Part shown: positions 45,506 to 55,936 of the stretch, one piece after another
Layout of the letters: every line of letters begins with the position of its first letter
Position numbering within the stretch: position 1 is the stretch's first letter
DNA from: CAVUQH01 sp963774445
GTDB taxonomy: Bacteria; Myxococcota_A; Polyangia; Haliangiales; Haliangiaceae
Assembly (NCBI GenBank): GCA_963774445.1
Contig: CAVZFC010000016.1
Span: 124,001 to 188,000, forward strand
Length of the DNA: 64,000 nt
Reading direction: 5' to 3'
Position numbers and translations under genes: made by a program
Notes under the pieces: generated by a model
Told to the model about the DNA's origin: nothing
Database searches by the model: none
What the model saw: the letters and a program-made list of their open reading frames with translations, nothing else

Positions 45506-46761
45506 CCGGGCAAGTCGTCGGCGGGTCGGTGCCAGAAGAACGGCAAGAGCGCCAGCGTCGCCACGATCGCCAGCACCAGGAAGACGGTGAACAGCGCCTC
45601 CCATCCGTAGTTGTCCGACACGTACTCGACCATGAAGCCCTGGCAGACGGCGCCGATCGAGCCGAGACCGTTGATCACGCCGCACGCCAGGGCGGCCGCG
45701 TACGGCCCGCCGAGATCTTGCGACACCGCGCCGGAGATGATCGAGTCGGGCCCGAACAGCAGCGCCCCGATCAGCATCATGCTGGCGTAGGTCACGCCGA
45801 GCCCCTGGTTGCCCAGCGTCGAGTGTAGCCACAGCGCGCCGGCCAGGCCCGCGGTCATCACCGCGGCCACCGCGATGCGCCGGCGGCCGAAGACGCGGTC
45901 GGCCAGGAGGCCGCCGAAGATCACGCCGATGGTGCCGCCGACCTCGAACGAGGTCGAGGCGTAGCCGGCCGTCACCTTGTCGTAGCCCATCCCCTTTTCC
46001 AGGTAGTAGGGCAGCCAGAAGATGAGCGAGTAGCGCATCATCTTCATGCAGAAGTAGTTGGCGCCGAGGAACCAGGTCATCGGGTTGCGCATGACCGACG
46101 GCCACGCCTGCCGCCGCAGCTGCTTGCGTGCCTCGTCCGACACCCCGGGCTCGACGTCGGGATCGCGGAAGCCGACGTCCGACGGCTTGTCGGCGATCCA
46201 CAACAGGTAGGCGACCCCGACCAGCGCCACCCAGACGGCGGGGCCGAACAGCGCGCTGCGCCAGCCCCAGTGATCCATCATGAAGGTGGCGAACGCGGTC
46301 GCCGCCAGCCCGCCGACCTGGTAGCAGGTGCCCCAGTAGCCCATGATCTCGCCGCGCTCGCGGGTCGAGAACCACGACGCCATGACCCGGCCGTTGCCCG
46401 GCCAGCCCGAGGCCTGGACCAGGCCGTTGACGCCGTAGGCCAGGACGAAGATCGGCAGCGTCGAGCCGAGGCCGAACAGCGCCGACAGCCCGGCGCTCAG
46501 CATCATGCCGACGGCGACCAGGCGACGCGGGCCGATGACGTCGCCGAGGAAGCCGTTGGCGAACTGCCCGACGGTGTAGGCGGCGGTGTAGATGGTCTCG
46601 ATGAAGGCCAGCTTGCCCTTGTCCAGGCCCAGCGAGCTCTTCACGACCGAGTAGTTCTTGCGCGTGAAGTAGTACGAGAAGTACGACAGCCACGACAGGG
46701 CAAAGATGCGCTGGCGCCACGGCCGCGGCGCCAGGGGAGGATCGGACGTGGTGGTCGTCAT
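45502..46761 (-). CDS. OPA-family MFS transporter (GlpT/UhpT-like)
   Basis: The product is 419 aa from the ATG at 46761, which overlaps the stop of the MshEN gene (ATGA). It has 12 helices, and the OPA signature is visible: YFSYYFTRKNYSVVKSSLG, GQFANGFLGDVIGPRRLVAVG, NGLVQASGWPGNGRVMASWF and GYWGTCYQVGGLAATAF. OPA carriers exchange phosphate for organophosphates such as glycerol-3-phosphate or hexose phosphate across the inner membrane. The Arg residues of GlpT needed for phosphate binding lie in this kind of motif, but I cannot name the solute. It is cotranscribed with the MshEN-domain protein gene. The length is close to the family norm of about 430-460. Confidence 0.85.
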   Translation of the reverse strand: MTTTTSDPPLAPRPWRQRIFALSWLSYFSYYFTRKNYSVVKSSLGLDKGKLAFIETIYTAAYTVGQFANGFLGDVIGPRRLVAVGMMLSAGLSALFGLGSTLPIFVLAYGVNGLVQASGWPGNGRVMASWFSTRERGEIMGYWGTCYQVGGLAATAFATFMMDHWGWRSALFGPAVWVALVGVAYLLWIADKPSDVGFRDPDVEPGVSDEARKQLRRQAWPSVMRNPMTWFLGANYFCMKMMRYSLIFWLPYYLEKGMGYDKVTAGYASTSFEVGGTIGVIFGGLLADRVFGRRRIAVAAVMTAGLAGALWLHSTLGNQGLGVTYASMMLIGALLFGPDSIISGAVSQDLGGPYAAALACGVINGLGSIGAVCQGFMVEYVSDNYGWEALFTVFLVLAIVATLALLPFFWHRPADDLPG

Positions 46762-48140
46762 GCTGGCTTTCGCTTGCCGCCGCGAATCATGCGGACGAAC
46801 GTGGCGGCGGCGTCGGCTGCCAGCGCGCGCAGACCGTCGGCGGCGTCGCTGTCGATCGCGCCTCCTCCGGGCGCGTGGGCATAGTACAGGCAGACCACGC
46901 GGTCGCGGATGACCACCGGCGTGACGATTGTGTCGCGCGGCGGCGCGGACAGAGGAAACAGCTTGAACAGGCGCTCCTGCACCGCGTGCCCCGCGGCGGG
47001 CGGCGGGCCGTGGAACGGCGCGCACGTATCGTGGGCGATGGCCAGCATCGACGGCACGGACAGCGGCACGACAATCGACTCGACCGTTTCGTCGTCGAAC
47101 AGGCCGCCAAAGCCGGCGGCGCCCAGCGCCAACCCGTCCTTGGCCAGCAGCACCAGCCCGCCGCCGAAGCAGCCGCGCATGTAGTCGACCACAGCTCGCT
47201 GGACGGCGTCGCGGTGGGCCGCGCGGAGGATGGCAGCGCGGGCCTCGTGCATCGTGAGCGTCGGCGCCGCGGCTGGCTCGGGCGGCGCTTCTGTCGGCTC
47301 GGGCGGCGCTTCTGTCGGCTCGGGCGGCGCTTCGTCGCCCCGGAGCTCGTCGGCCAGACCGGGCACGGTCCTGGCGATCGCCGCGGCCGCGGCAATCGCT
47401 TGTTCCATCCCGGTGCGGGCGTTGTCCGCAATCTCTCGACCCTCGGTGGCCGAGGCTGCTGCCCAGATGGTCGCGGAGATCTCCTCGGTGTTGCGGGAGC
47501 TCGTGTGGACGTACTGGCTGAGGTCTCGGGTGACCCCCTCGTCGTCCAGATCGACGAGCTGCATCGACAGGGGCGCGACCTCCTCGGTGTCGTCGAAGAC
47601 GATGTCGATGCTGTCGTCCGACGGCGGCGGGGGGATCTGATGGGACCCGGAGTGCGGTAGCGGGCGCGCCTGGCCGTGCGCGGCGGTGGCCAGGCGGCGG
47701 GGACTGGCGACCTCGTACAGGCGCTCGAGCAGGGCGTAGACCAGGAGCTCCGGGGCGACGCAGGCGACCATTGGCAGCCGGGCGGCGGCCGTGATCTCGC
47801 GCTGGGCGGCCTCGTCGGCGGGATCGCGCATACAGACGACCAGGCGCCGGTTGCCGCCGGCCAGGGAGTAGGCGATCGGGATGACCGTCGCGCTGGCGGC
47901 CAGCGCGCGCGGTACCAGCGGGAGCACGGCCGGGTCGTGGCGCCCCAGCTGGCGGCGCAGCGCGGCGGGGACGCCGTGCTGATGGGCCAGGGCGCGGGCG
48001 ACCTGATCGGCGTCGGAGTAGCCCAGCTCGATGATGTTGGTCCCCAGACGCCCGCCGTAGACGACCTGCTGGCGCAGGGCCGCGCCCAGCTGCTCGACGT
48101 CGAGGACGCCGGCGCGGACCAGGATTTCGCCGAGCCTCAC
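46758..48140 (-). CDS. MshEN (GspE N-terminal)-domain protein with a GAF-like C-terminus
   Basis: The product is 460 aa from the GTG at 48140. Residues 1-130 match the MshEN/GspE-N fold: RLGEILVRAGVLDVEQLGAA, YGGRLGTNIIELGYSDADQV. In this fold, known to bind cyclic-di-GMP, the RxGEIL and later Leu-rich motifs are used. Residues 160-310 are disordered, with an EAPPEPT repeat (21-bp units near 47281-47336). Residues about 330-460 form a regulatory-looking alpha/beta domain (YMRGCFGGGLVLLAKDGLALG, DTIVTPVVIRDRVVCLYYAH) similar to GAF domains. No ATPase domain is attached. It is cotranscribed with the OPA transporter and divergent from the zinc-ribbon gene. Confidence 0.72.
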   Translation of the reverse strand: MRLGEILVRAGVLDVEQLGAALRQQVVYGGRLGTNIIELGYSDADQVARALAHQHGVPAALRRQLGRHDPAVLPLVPRALAASATVIPIAYSLAGGNRRLVVCMRDPADEAAQREITAAARLPMVACVAPELLVYALLERLYEVASPRRLATAAHGQARPLPHSGSHQIPPPPSDDSIDIVFDDTEEVAPLSMQLVDLDDEGVTRDLSQYVHTSSRNTEEISATIWAAASATEGREIADNARTGMEQAIAAAAAIARTVPGLADELRGDEAPPEPTEAPPEPTEAPPEPAAAPTLTMHEARAAILRAAHRDAVQRAVVDYMRGCFGGGLVLLAKDGLALGAAGFGGLFDDETVESIVVPLSVPSMLAIAHDTCAPFHGPPPAAGHAVQERLFKLFPLSAPPRDTIVTPVVIRDRVVCLYYAHAPGGGAIDSDAADGLRALAADAAATFVRMIRGGKRKPA

Positions 48141-48212
48141 CGCGGCGGAGAATAACCCGGCCGCCGAAAGCGCGCGAGGACGGGCGGATCGCGATATGGT
48201 TCGGGGGTTACT

Positions 48213-50129
<1,917 letters not shown>

Positions 50130-50266
50130 AGGCGGCTGTCAGCGCCATGTGTGGTGCTGGCGCGTCACTGAGCGCCGCCCTCACACGGGCCCGCGGGCGA
50201 TGGCCTCGGGATTCCGCCGAGTTGGCTAGGCGCTCGGTCAGCACGCCGCTTGCAAGGAAGGGAGCG

Positions 50267-50909
50267 GTGCGCATCCGCGTGTTCGCCGTCACTCTGGTCG
50301 TGCCCCTGTTTCTCGCCGCCGCGCCGCGCCCAGCGCGCGCTGGTGGCGGCTTCATCCCGCCGATGCGGATCGACGTCTCGCCCTCGTTCAACCGTGCTGG
50401 GCGACGGCGCCCACGTCGGGATGCACGTCCTGGCCGGCCTGCACTGGGCGAGCCTGTCGCCTCGGTGGAACAACCCGCTGGACCTCGGCCTCGGCTACGT
50501 CTACGACGGCTTCGACGACCCGCGACCGGCACCGGACGGTGCGCTGCTGGCGGTCGCGCCTGGCGCCGAACGCGACGCCCCGCGAACCAGCGTCCACGGG
50601 ATCTACTTCGAGGCGGCCAGGCGCAACGGCGGCACGCACCACCGGCGGAGCTGGCTGGGGATGCGCGCGGAGGTGCTCTTCGGTTCGGTGCGCGGTGAGA
50701 CCCGCACCGGCGTCGGCCTGGTCGGCCGGGCGGCGTGGGAGCTGTTCACCCCGGTGAAGGCCAGCGGGGTCAACGGTGGCGCCCTGGGCATCCTCGGCCT
50801 GGGCGTCTACCTCGAAGCCGGCGCGCGCCTCTTGCCCGACGGTCGCGCGGGTGTGATGACGACGGCCGGCGTGTCGGTGCGGCTGCCGGCGATTGCCGCC
50901 GGTTATTGA
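50267..50909 (+). CDS. Exported protein, outer-membrane-like, one frameshift
   Basis: The GTG at 50267 (AAGGGAG just upstream, very short spacing; a GTG at 50279 is an alternative) begins a signal peptide (VPLFLAAAPRPARA). The first frame, GGGFIPPMRIDVSPSFN, breaks by one extra base near 50391. The second frame, VLGDGAHVGMHVLAGLHWA, continues to 50909 with beta-rich pieces (DLGLGYVYDGF, GVGLVGRAAWELF, GVMTTAGVSVRLPAIAAGY). The alternating pattern and C-terminal aromatic residue suit a small beta-barrel. The family is not recognised. It overlaps the 3' end of the MYXO-CTERM gene by seven bases. The repaired size is about 213 aa. Confidence 0.58.
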
Positions 50910-51796
50910 CGGCGCTTGCGAACGACCGCCAGGGCGACGCCCAGCGCGAGCAGTAGCGTAGTGCCGCCTTCCCCGCCGGTGGTCCCGCAGCCGCAGCCCT
51001 TGCTCTTGTGCTGGGGCGGCGGCCGGCTGTTGGGGAATTCCTTCTGCGGGTCGAGGTCGGGCGCCTTCATGTACTTGGGGTCGGTGTAGTCGACCTTCTC
51101 GCTGCCCGGAAGCGGGTCGTCGGGTGGCAGGTCGTCCTTGGGCTCGTCTTTTTTGGCGGCAGCGGCAGCACCCGCCGCCTTCTCGTCGTCATCCTTGTCC
51201 TTTTTGATCTCGTCGCTGAAGTCGGCCTTGCCGGTGAACTTGTCCGCCTCGCCCGCGATTTCGAAGCGCCCGCTGGCCAGGACGACGTGACCGCGCGTGG
51301 TCTCGACGTCGATTTCGATCCTCTTGTTCACGCCAAACTGCTCGCGCTTGAGGATCATGTGCGAGGTGTAGTTGGTCGCGCAGCGATCGAGGAACTGGTC
51401 GAACGCGCTCAGCTGCCGCTTGTAGCCCTGGGTGATGTCCGACAGCGTGATGGTCACCTCCATGTCGTCGAGCGGCCTCTTGAAGTAGGCGACGAAGTAG
51501 ACCCTCCACTCCTTCTTCTTCTTGTCCTCCCAGAAGCGCTTGGCGGTGTTCTTGCGCACCTTGCCGATGTACGCGCTCTCGCTGCGGGCGGAGGTGGGGA
51601 AGGCATTCTTGCCCAGCAACACCCGGCCGCCAAAGGTGCGCTCCGGCCGGCCAATGCGGTCAACCATCTTCTTCTTGCCGTTGTTCAGCTCGATCTGTTT
51701 CTTCCTGCTACACCCGGCGTCAGCCGTGCGGTGGGCAGCGATGAGCAGCCCGCAGGCGGCAAACAGGACAATTGTGGCGCGAAGGCTCCAGCGCAT
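50903..51796 (-). CDS. Secreted MYXO-CTERM-anchored protein of unknown function
   Basis: The product is 297 aa from the ATG at 51796, which has GGGGAGAGAG four bases upstream. A signal peptide ends near ADAG. The mature part has CATNYTSHMILKREQF and TTRGHVVLASGRFEI, then a Lys/Asp/Ala-rich linker (KKDKDDDEKAAGAAAAAKK). The C-terminus is a full MYXO-CTERM signal: KGCGCGTTGG, a hydrophobic stretch TTLLLALGVALAVV and RKRRQ. In Myxococcota this tripartite tail is cut at the Cys for surface attachment. The core domain is not recognised. The gene is single, and the neighbours are a thioredoxin-like lipoprotein and the exported protein at 50267. Confidence 0.75.
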   Translation of the reverse strand: MRWSLRATIVLFAACGLLIAAHRTADAGCSRKKQIELNNGKKKMVDRIGRPERTFGGRVLLGKNAFPTSARSESAYIGKVRKNTAKRFWEDKKKKEWRVYFVAYFKRPLDDMEVTITLSDITQGYKRQLSAFDQFLDRCATNYTSHMILKREQFGVNKRIEIDVETTRGHVVLASGRFEIAGEADKFTGKADFSDEIKKDKDDDEKAAGAAAAAKKDEPKDDLPPDDPLPGSEKVDYTDPKYMKAPDLDPQKEFPNSRPPPQHKSKGCGCGTTGGEGGTTLLLALGVALAVVRKRRQ

Positions 51797-51912
51797 CAGA
51801 CTCTCTCCCCGAGAACGTTGAAGGCAGTGAAGGGGAAAGCGTACGGCCTGCGCGGCGGCGATTCAACGGCCAACGCGGTGCGACCGCGATTGTAAGCACC
51901 TGTAATTGCGGA

Positions 51913-52413
51913 TCAGCGACCGTTGGCGAGCGCCCCGAGGTCGTGCTCGATCGCCTTGTATTCGGCGGCGCTGGGCTCTTCGTACCGGTGCCGGACCACC
52001 CCAGCCGCGTCGATGACCAGCAGCGTCGGCACCAGCGTCACCGACAGCGGCGGCTGGAAAACCAGTTGCGCGGCGTCGTGGACCACCGGCACCGAAACCT
52101 TCTCGGCGGCGACGAACGCGCGCATGGCATCGGCGTCCTCGTCGATCGAGATCGCGGCGAAGCGGACGTCGGGGTGGCGGGCGGCCATCGCCTCGACGAG
52201 CGGAAAGCCCTTGCGGCACGGCTGGCACCACGACGCCCAGACGTTAACGACCAGCACGTGACCGCGCGCGTCGGCCGGCGACCACGGTTGTCCATCGAGC
52301 GTGGTCAGCGCCAGGGCGGGCATCGGCTGGCCGACCGCCGCCGGCTGCACGCGCGCGCCGCCGCAGCTCGACCCGAGAAGGGTGAACGCAATCCAGATCG
52401 CCAGTCGCTGCAT
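51913..52413 (-). CDS. TlpA/ResA-like thioredoxin-fold lipoprotein
   Basis: The product is 166 aa from the ATG at 52413, where a lipoprotein signal begins (WIAFTLLGSSC). The thioredoxin fold is clear: VLVVNVWASWCQPCRKGFPL with the CxxC pair, ISIDEDADAMRAFV, and a cis-Pro loop SVTLVPTLLVID. It would reduce or exchange disulfides in the periplasm, often for cytochrome c or Cys-rich exported proteins. Several Cys-rich secreted proteins lie in this window and could be clients, though that is only suggested. It is divergent from the broken gene at 52496. Confidence 0.85.
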   Translation of the reverse strand: MQRLAIWIAFTLLGSSCGGARVQPAAVGQPMPALALTTLDGQPWSPADARGHVLVVNVWASWCQPCRKGFPLVEAMAARHPDVRFAAISIDEDADAMRAFVAAEKVSVPVVHDAAQLVFQPPLSVTLVPTLLVIDAAGVVRHRYEEPSAAEYKAIEHDLGALANGR

Positions 52414-52495
52414 GGCGTGATGGTGCGACAGATTCGCCGCCATGGCGAGGCCGTCCTGGCTTGACGTGGGACGGGTCGCCGCCAATGCTTGCCGC

Positions 52496-53218
52496 ATGCT
52501 TCGCGCTGTCGTCCTCGGTGTCGTCATCCTTCTGGTTCAGGTCGTCGAGCTGCGCCCGGCCGAGGCTTGAGGCGTCGGCGCTCCGGTCGGTCCGACCGGT
52601 TGTGAGGGCGATCATCCCAAGGGGCAGTGGTTCGCCGGCGCCTCCGGCGGCGCGACGCGCTCGCGCCTGGCGTTCGACAGCAACCTCCACTACGACTTCG
52701 AACAGCAGGCGGTTACCGCGTTCGCCGGCTACGCCACGCCATCGGGCTGGGCGCTGCGCGTCGGCGCCGGGGCGATCGTCGGCGGCAGCATGACCGGCGA
52801 CGAGATGCCCGGCAGCTTCGACATGGGCACCGGCTTCGTGGCGTCGATCTCCGGGTCGCGGCGCTGGAGCCTGGGCGCCCGGCGGCGCTGGTTCGTCACC
52901 GGCTCGCTCACCGGCAGCGGCGGCACCACGACGACCAGCGGCGTCTCCAGCGAGCGCTTCACCGCGTTCGACCTGCGCGTCGGCGCCATCGCCGGACGCA
53001 CCTTCGCCGATCGGATCAGCCCCTACGTCCTGGCGCGCGGCTTCGGTGGTCCGGTGATGTGGAACGTCGGCGGCAGCGACGTCACCGGCTCGGACACCCA
53101 CCACTATCAGCTCGGTGTCGGGACCAGTGTCACCACGGGCTTCGGGCTCAGCGGTGTGATCGACGTCTCGCTGCTCGGCGAGCAGGCCGTATCGATCGGT
53201 CTGAGCTGGCGGCTGTAG
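52496..53218 (+). pseudogene. Exported beta-barrel-like protein interrupted by an in-frame TGA after the signal peptide
   Basis: From the ATG at 52496, 24 codons encode a signal peptide (AVVLGVVILLVQVVELRPAEA) and then meet TGA at 52568-52570. The same frame then stays open to 53218 with GVGAPVGPTGCEGDH, QWFAGASGGATRSRLAF, GYATPSGWALRVGAGAIV and GVIDVSLLGEQAVSIGLSWRL. The alternating beta pattern and the last residues suggest an outer-membrane-like protein. A single change (TGA for TGG) would restore it; so would sequence error. A shorter ORF from 52790 has no signal peptide. I call it broken, since the stop is directly readable. The full length would be 240 residues. Confidence 0.65.
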
Positions 53219-53290
53219 GCTGGCCTGGGCGCTTGCACGGGCCAGGGCGCCCGCGCACACTACGCGTTCACGTTTTCGGGAGACCCAGAC

Positions 53291-53578
53291 ATGCGCACCT
53301 TCATCTTTGCCGGACTGATCCTGCTCGCCCTCACCGCCACCGCCCTGGCCGGAACGATCCGCGTCGACAACGGCGACTCCAAGACCTACAAGGTCGAGCT
53401 CAAGTGCAGCGGCAGCAGCAAGACCGTCGAGATTCGCTCGTCAACCACTGCGTCGTACACCTTCAACTCGACCGCGAAGGAGTGCGACATCGTGGGCGGT
53501 GACCTGACCTTCCCGACCAAGAAGCTGGTCGACGGTCAGAAGTGGCGTATCCGCCAGGGCAAAGTCAGCGCCTACTAG
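53291..53578 (+). CDS. Small secreted beta-rich protein, unknown function
   Basis: The product is 95 aa with a clear signal peptide (FIFAGLILLALTATALA) and GGGAG about eight bases upstream of the ATG. The mature part is about 75 residues and beta-strand-like (GTIRVDNGDSKTYKVELKC, SSKTVEIRSSTTASYTF), with two Cys that could pair (LKC and KEC). No family comes to mind. The gene is monocistronic, lying between the broken barrel gene and a convergent lipoprotein gene. It is a good candidate for a real small gene that automated annotation may name only hypothetical. Confidence 0.68.
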   Translation: MRTFIFAGLILLALTATALAGTIRVDNGDSKTYKVELKCSGSSKTVEIRSSTTASYTFNSTAKECDIVGGDLTFPTKKLVDGQKWRIRQGKVSAY

Positions 53579-53582
53579 CGGA

Positions 53583-54068
53583 TCAGAAGAGCCGCTGCAT
53601 CAGGAACGGCAAGCCCACCTCATTGTCGGGCAGCAGCTGTCGCAGCTGCAGCGTGACGATCCTGCCGGCGAGATCGCGCAGGATACCGTCGACGATGTAG
53701 CCGTCGAAGTTGCCGTTCTCGTCGTCGGTGAACGCGATGGCGGCAAACCCGATCGCCGGGTTGTTGGGGATGGCGTGGTAGCCGCCGGTCTCGATCTCGT
53801 AGAACGGCGCCAGCGTGCGGGCGTACGTTCCATCCGAGGTGGTGCCGTCGGGGTTGGTCTGGCCGTGCAGCCACAGCGTCAGCACCTCACCCGGCGCAGC
53901 GCCGAGTGGCGGCACGCGGGTGTAGAAGCCGGGTAGACCGTCCATTGACGGCACCGGCGTGACCAGGGCCGAGGTCTCGGTCGAGACCTCGGGCGCCTGG
54001 TCGTCGGCAACGGCGCAGGCGCCGGTGAGCGCCAGCGCGAGCACGATCGGGAGATGGGTTCGCAGCAT
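53583..54068 (-). CDS. Lipoprotein of unknown function
   Basis: The product is 161 aa from the ATG at 54068, where a lipoprotein signal starts (PIVLALALTGAC). The mature part includes TPVPSMDGLPGFYTRVPPLG, LWLHGQTNPDGTTSDGTYA and FTDDENGNFDGYIVDGILRD, the last resembling a calcium-type loop. It ends in LRQLLPDNEVGLPFLMQRLF. No known family is recognised. It is convergent with the small secreted protein at 53291, with four bases between stops. Upstream is the 55-bp repeat array, so its promoter must lie in or near those repeats. Confidence 0.6.
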   Translation of the reverse strand: MLRTHLPIVLALALTGACAVADDQAPEVSTETSALVTPVPSMDGLPGFYTRVPPLGAAPGEVLTLWLHGQTNPDGTTSDGTYARTLAPFYEIETGGYHAIPNNPAIGFAAIAFTDDENGNFDGYIVDGILRDLAGRIVTLQLRQLLPDNEVGLPFLMQRLF

Positions 54069-54215
54069 GGGCTGCCGCGCTGCAACCCGCGCGCCCGCCG
54101 CGGCCGATGCGATCTCGCGCCGATGCGCGCGGTCCTGGTAGCGATGAGCCGACGTTGGCGGGGGGCGCCTGTTGGCCACGGCCCACGGGCAAGCCCGAGG
54201 CTGAAACCCGGTCGC

Positions 54216-54416
54216 CATCAATCCGTTCGCCCTGAGCTTGTCGAAGGGCGCAACGCGCGCGCCCTCCAGCCATCAATCCGTTCGCCCTGAGCTTGTCGAA
54301 GGGCGCAACGCGCGCGCCCTCCAGCCATCAATCCGTTCGCCCTGAGCTTGTCGAAGGGCGCAACGCGCGCGCCCTCCAGCCATCAATCCGTTCGCCCTGA
54401 GCTTGTCGAAGGGCTA
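54216..54416. repeat. Tandem 55-bp repeat array with palindromic core (3.6 copies)
   Basis: Units start at 54216, 54271, 54326 and 54381 with almost no change; the last is cut at 54416. Each contains TTCGCCCTGAGCTTGTCGAA, giving the palindrome CGCCCT...AGGGCG (6-bp arms). The same core occurs inverted at 36456-36476 and in a shortened form at 23733-23750. The array fills most of the 345-bp gap between two same-strand genes and ends in the stop codon of the downstream one. There are no spacers, so it is not CRISPR; it is a REP-like or slipped array. Confidence 0.9.
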
Positions 54417-54872
54417 GCTCTGCCGCGCGAAGCAGGCGTCGCAGACGACGCCGAAGGCGGTGATGTTCGTCTTGCTGGCGGGGACCGTGGCCGAGCAGCT
54501 CTCGCAGCGGACCATCGCGCCCTGCTCCTGCGCCTTTCGCTTGGCCTCGCCGGCCTCGTCGATGGCTGCCTCGAGACGGTACTGCAGCACCGTCTCGTCG
54601 AGGCCGAGGGTGTCGACCAGCACTTCAGTGAGGACGCGCACCGTCAGTCGAAGTCGATCGATCTCGTCGGCCTGCGCGATGTCCAGCTGGAAGAGCTTGT
54701 GCACCTGCTCGGCCAGGCTGACATCGGCGGTCTGCAGCGCTTCGATCCCCGCGACCGCACTGTTGATGACGCCGTACTCGCGAGCGCCCACGTCCCCAAA
54801 GGCCACGTCCGTCCATCCCAGCTTCTTCATGAGCGGAGCGTATGCCAGGTTCGCGACCGGATCGACTATCAT
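54414..54872 (-). CDS. Small protein with C-terminal zinc ribbon, unknown function
   Basis: The product is 152 aa. Residues 1-100 are mostly helical (GREYGVINSAVAGIEALQTA-like segment, then DIAQADEIDRLRLTVRVLTE). The C-terminus has a C4 zinc ribbon: RCESC and, 20 residues later, VCDAC. This looks like a small regulator or adaptor rather than an enzyme, but no family is recalled. The stop codon lies inside the end of the 55-bp repeat array. It is divergent from a kinase remnant that starts 21 bp away. The ATG at 54872 has no strong ribosome site. Confidence 0.62.
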   Translation of the reverse strand: MIVDPVANLAYAPLMKKLGWTDVAFGDVGAREYGVINSAVAGIEALQTADVSLAEQVHKLFQLDIAQADEIDRLRLTVRVLTEVLVDTLGLDETVLQYRLEAAIDEAGEAKRKAQEQGAMVRCESCSATVPASKTNITAFGVVCDACFARQS

Positions 54873-54892
54873 GCGGACGAGGCCGGGCCGGG

Positions 54893-55003
54893 ATGATGGG
54901 TCAGCAGATCGGAAACTACCGAATCGTCTCGAAGAGCGGCGAGGGCGGCATGGGCGCGGTCTACCTGGCCGAGCAGCTGCGGAACGGGATCGCCAAGCCG
55001 TGA
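54893..55003 (+). pseudogene. Remnant of a Hanks-type Ser/Thr kinase gene (N-terminal Gly-loop only)
   Basis: The 36 codons from ATG 54893 read IGNYRIVSKSGEGGMGAVYLAEQL, which is the opening of a Hanks-type kinase including the complete Gly-rich loop (GEGGMGAVY). It then hits TGA at 55001. The invariant Lys and everything after it are missing, so it cannot be a kinase. The TGA overlaps the GTG of the next lipoprotein gene, so the remnant and that gene are read in one coupled unit. It is most simply the 5' end of a deleted kinase gene joined to new DNA. Confidence 0.8.
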
Positions 55004-55455
55004 GCCGCCGAATCGGCAGATTGTGTCTGGGCGCCGCGTGCCTGCTGGCGATCGCGGCCGCGGGCTGTCGGGGCGACGGCGACGTCGAGGGCCGCTGGCA
55101 CTACGATACCGACCGGCTGGACGAGCTGGCCGCCGTGACCGAGGCCAGCCCCGCCTCGCGCGGCACCCTCGCCGGCACCGTCGCCGACGACCGCGAGCGC
55201 GCCGAGGTGTTGCGGGTGCTGCGCCGGGAGGCCGCGAACACGACGGTGACCATCCACGACGATCGGATCGTCGTCGCGCGCACCGGCGAGTCGGATCAGA
55301 TCATCCCGTACATCGTCCGTTCGCACTCGGGCAAGAGCTGGACGATTCAGGTCACCCAGCGCAGCAACACCGAGCTGCGCCTGCGCGTCGACGGCAACCG
55401 GCTGACGATCACCGACGGGGCGGGCAAGGTTCGCTTCGTCTTGCGCCGGCATTAG
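55000..55455 (+). CDS. Lipoprotein with a small beta domain, coupled to kinase remnant
   Basis: The product is 151 aa from the GTG at 55000 (GTGA overlap with the remnant stop; GGAACGGG upstream is weak). The lipoprotein signal ends at AAAGC. The mature domain has GRWHYDTDRLDELAAV, a helical part and then strands TVTIHDDRIVVARTG, SWTIQVTQRSNTELRLRVDG and RLTITDGAGKVRFVL, a lipocalin- or CHRD-like small beta domain. The family is uncertain. The last 47 bp overlap the converging gene at 55409. It may have been the second gene of an operon whose kinase was lost. Confidence 0.6.
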   Translation: MSRRIGRLCLGAACLLAIAAAGCRGDGDVEGRWHYDTDRLDELAAVTEASPASRGTLAGTVADDRERAEVLRVLRREAANTTVTIHDDRIVVARTGESDQIIPYIVRSHSGKSWTIQVTQRSNTELRLRVDGNRLTITDGAGKVRFVLRRH

Positions 55456-55853
55456 CCCCGCTGGCCGCGACCGCGTAGTCGCGGAGGTGCGGCGGCACCA
55501 GGCCGGCGAACACCAGCCGCTGCGGCGCCTCCGGATCCTGGCGCGGCGGCAGCGTGAACTGCGTGAGTCCGGCCGTGACGATGCGGAAGTAGCGGACCAG
55601 CGAGCGCACGCCAACCTCGACCGCCAGCCGCTGCCGGCGCCGCCGTTGTCTCCCCTGCGGGGCCCATCAAGGTGAAGCGCCCCGTTGCGCGCACCACCAC
55701 GACCGCATTGGGTGGGACCACGACGGTGCCATCGGCCGGGCTCACCAGGACGGGGACGCCGCAGCGACACGCGTGGGCCGCGCGTGTGGAAAACAGCGCG
55801 ATGAAAGAGAACGCACCTGCAACGACCGCTATGAGTACCGAGCGACTGCGCAT
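55409..55853 (-). CDS. Exported protein of unknown function, one frameshift
   Basis: ATG 55853 begins a signal peptide (LIAVVAGAFSFIALFSTRAAHA), then CRCGVPVLVSPADGTVVVPP and RATGRFTLMGPAGETTAAP. Around 55636 one extra base shifts the frame; the restored frame reads RLAVEVGVRSLVRYFRIV and LTQFTLPPRQDPEAP to 55409. The start VPVLVSPADG...VPPNAVVVVRA resembles a bacterial Ig-like or fibronectin-type opening strand pattern. The repaired size is about 147 aa. The 3' end overlaps the gene at 55000-55455 tail to tail by 47 bp. No function is suggested by its neighbours. Confidence 0.5.
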
Positions 55854-55936
55854 GAGATCGGTTGACGTGTCTCCTCCAGTATAGCGGGCGGCTGGTTACC
55901 GGAGGTCTTTCGCGCGGTGCATCCCGGGCGTCCGAG

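Noticed and set aside
52568..52570. Selenocysteine or TGA recoding
   Set aside because: No SECIS-like hairpin directly follows and the position after a signal peptide has no redox context.
54216..54416. CRISPR-like array
   Set aside because: The 55-bp units are head-to-tail and have no unique spacers, and no cas genes are near.
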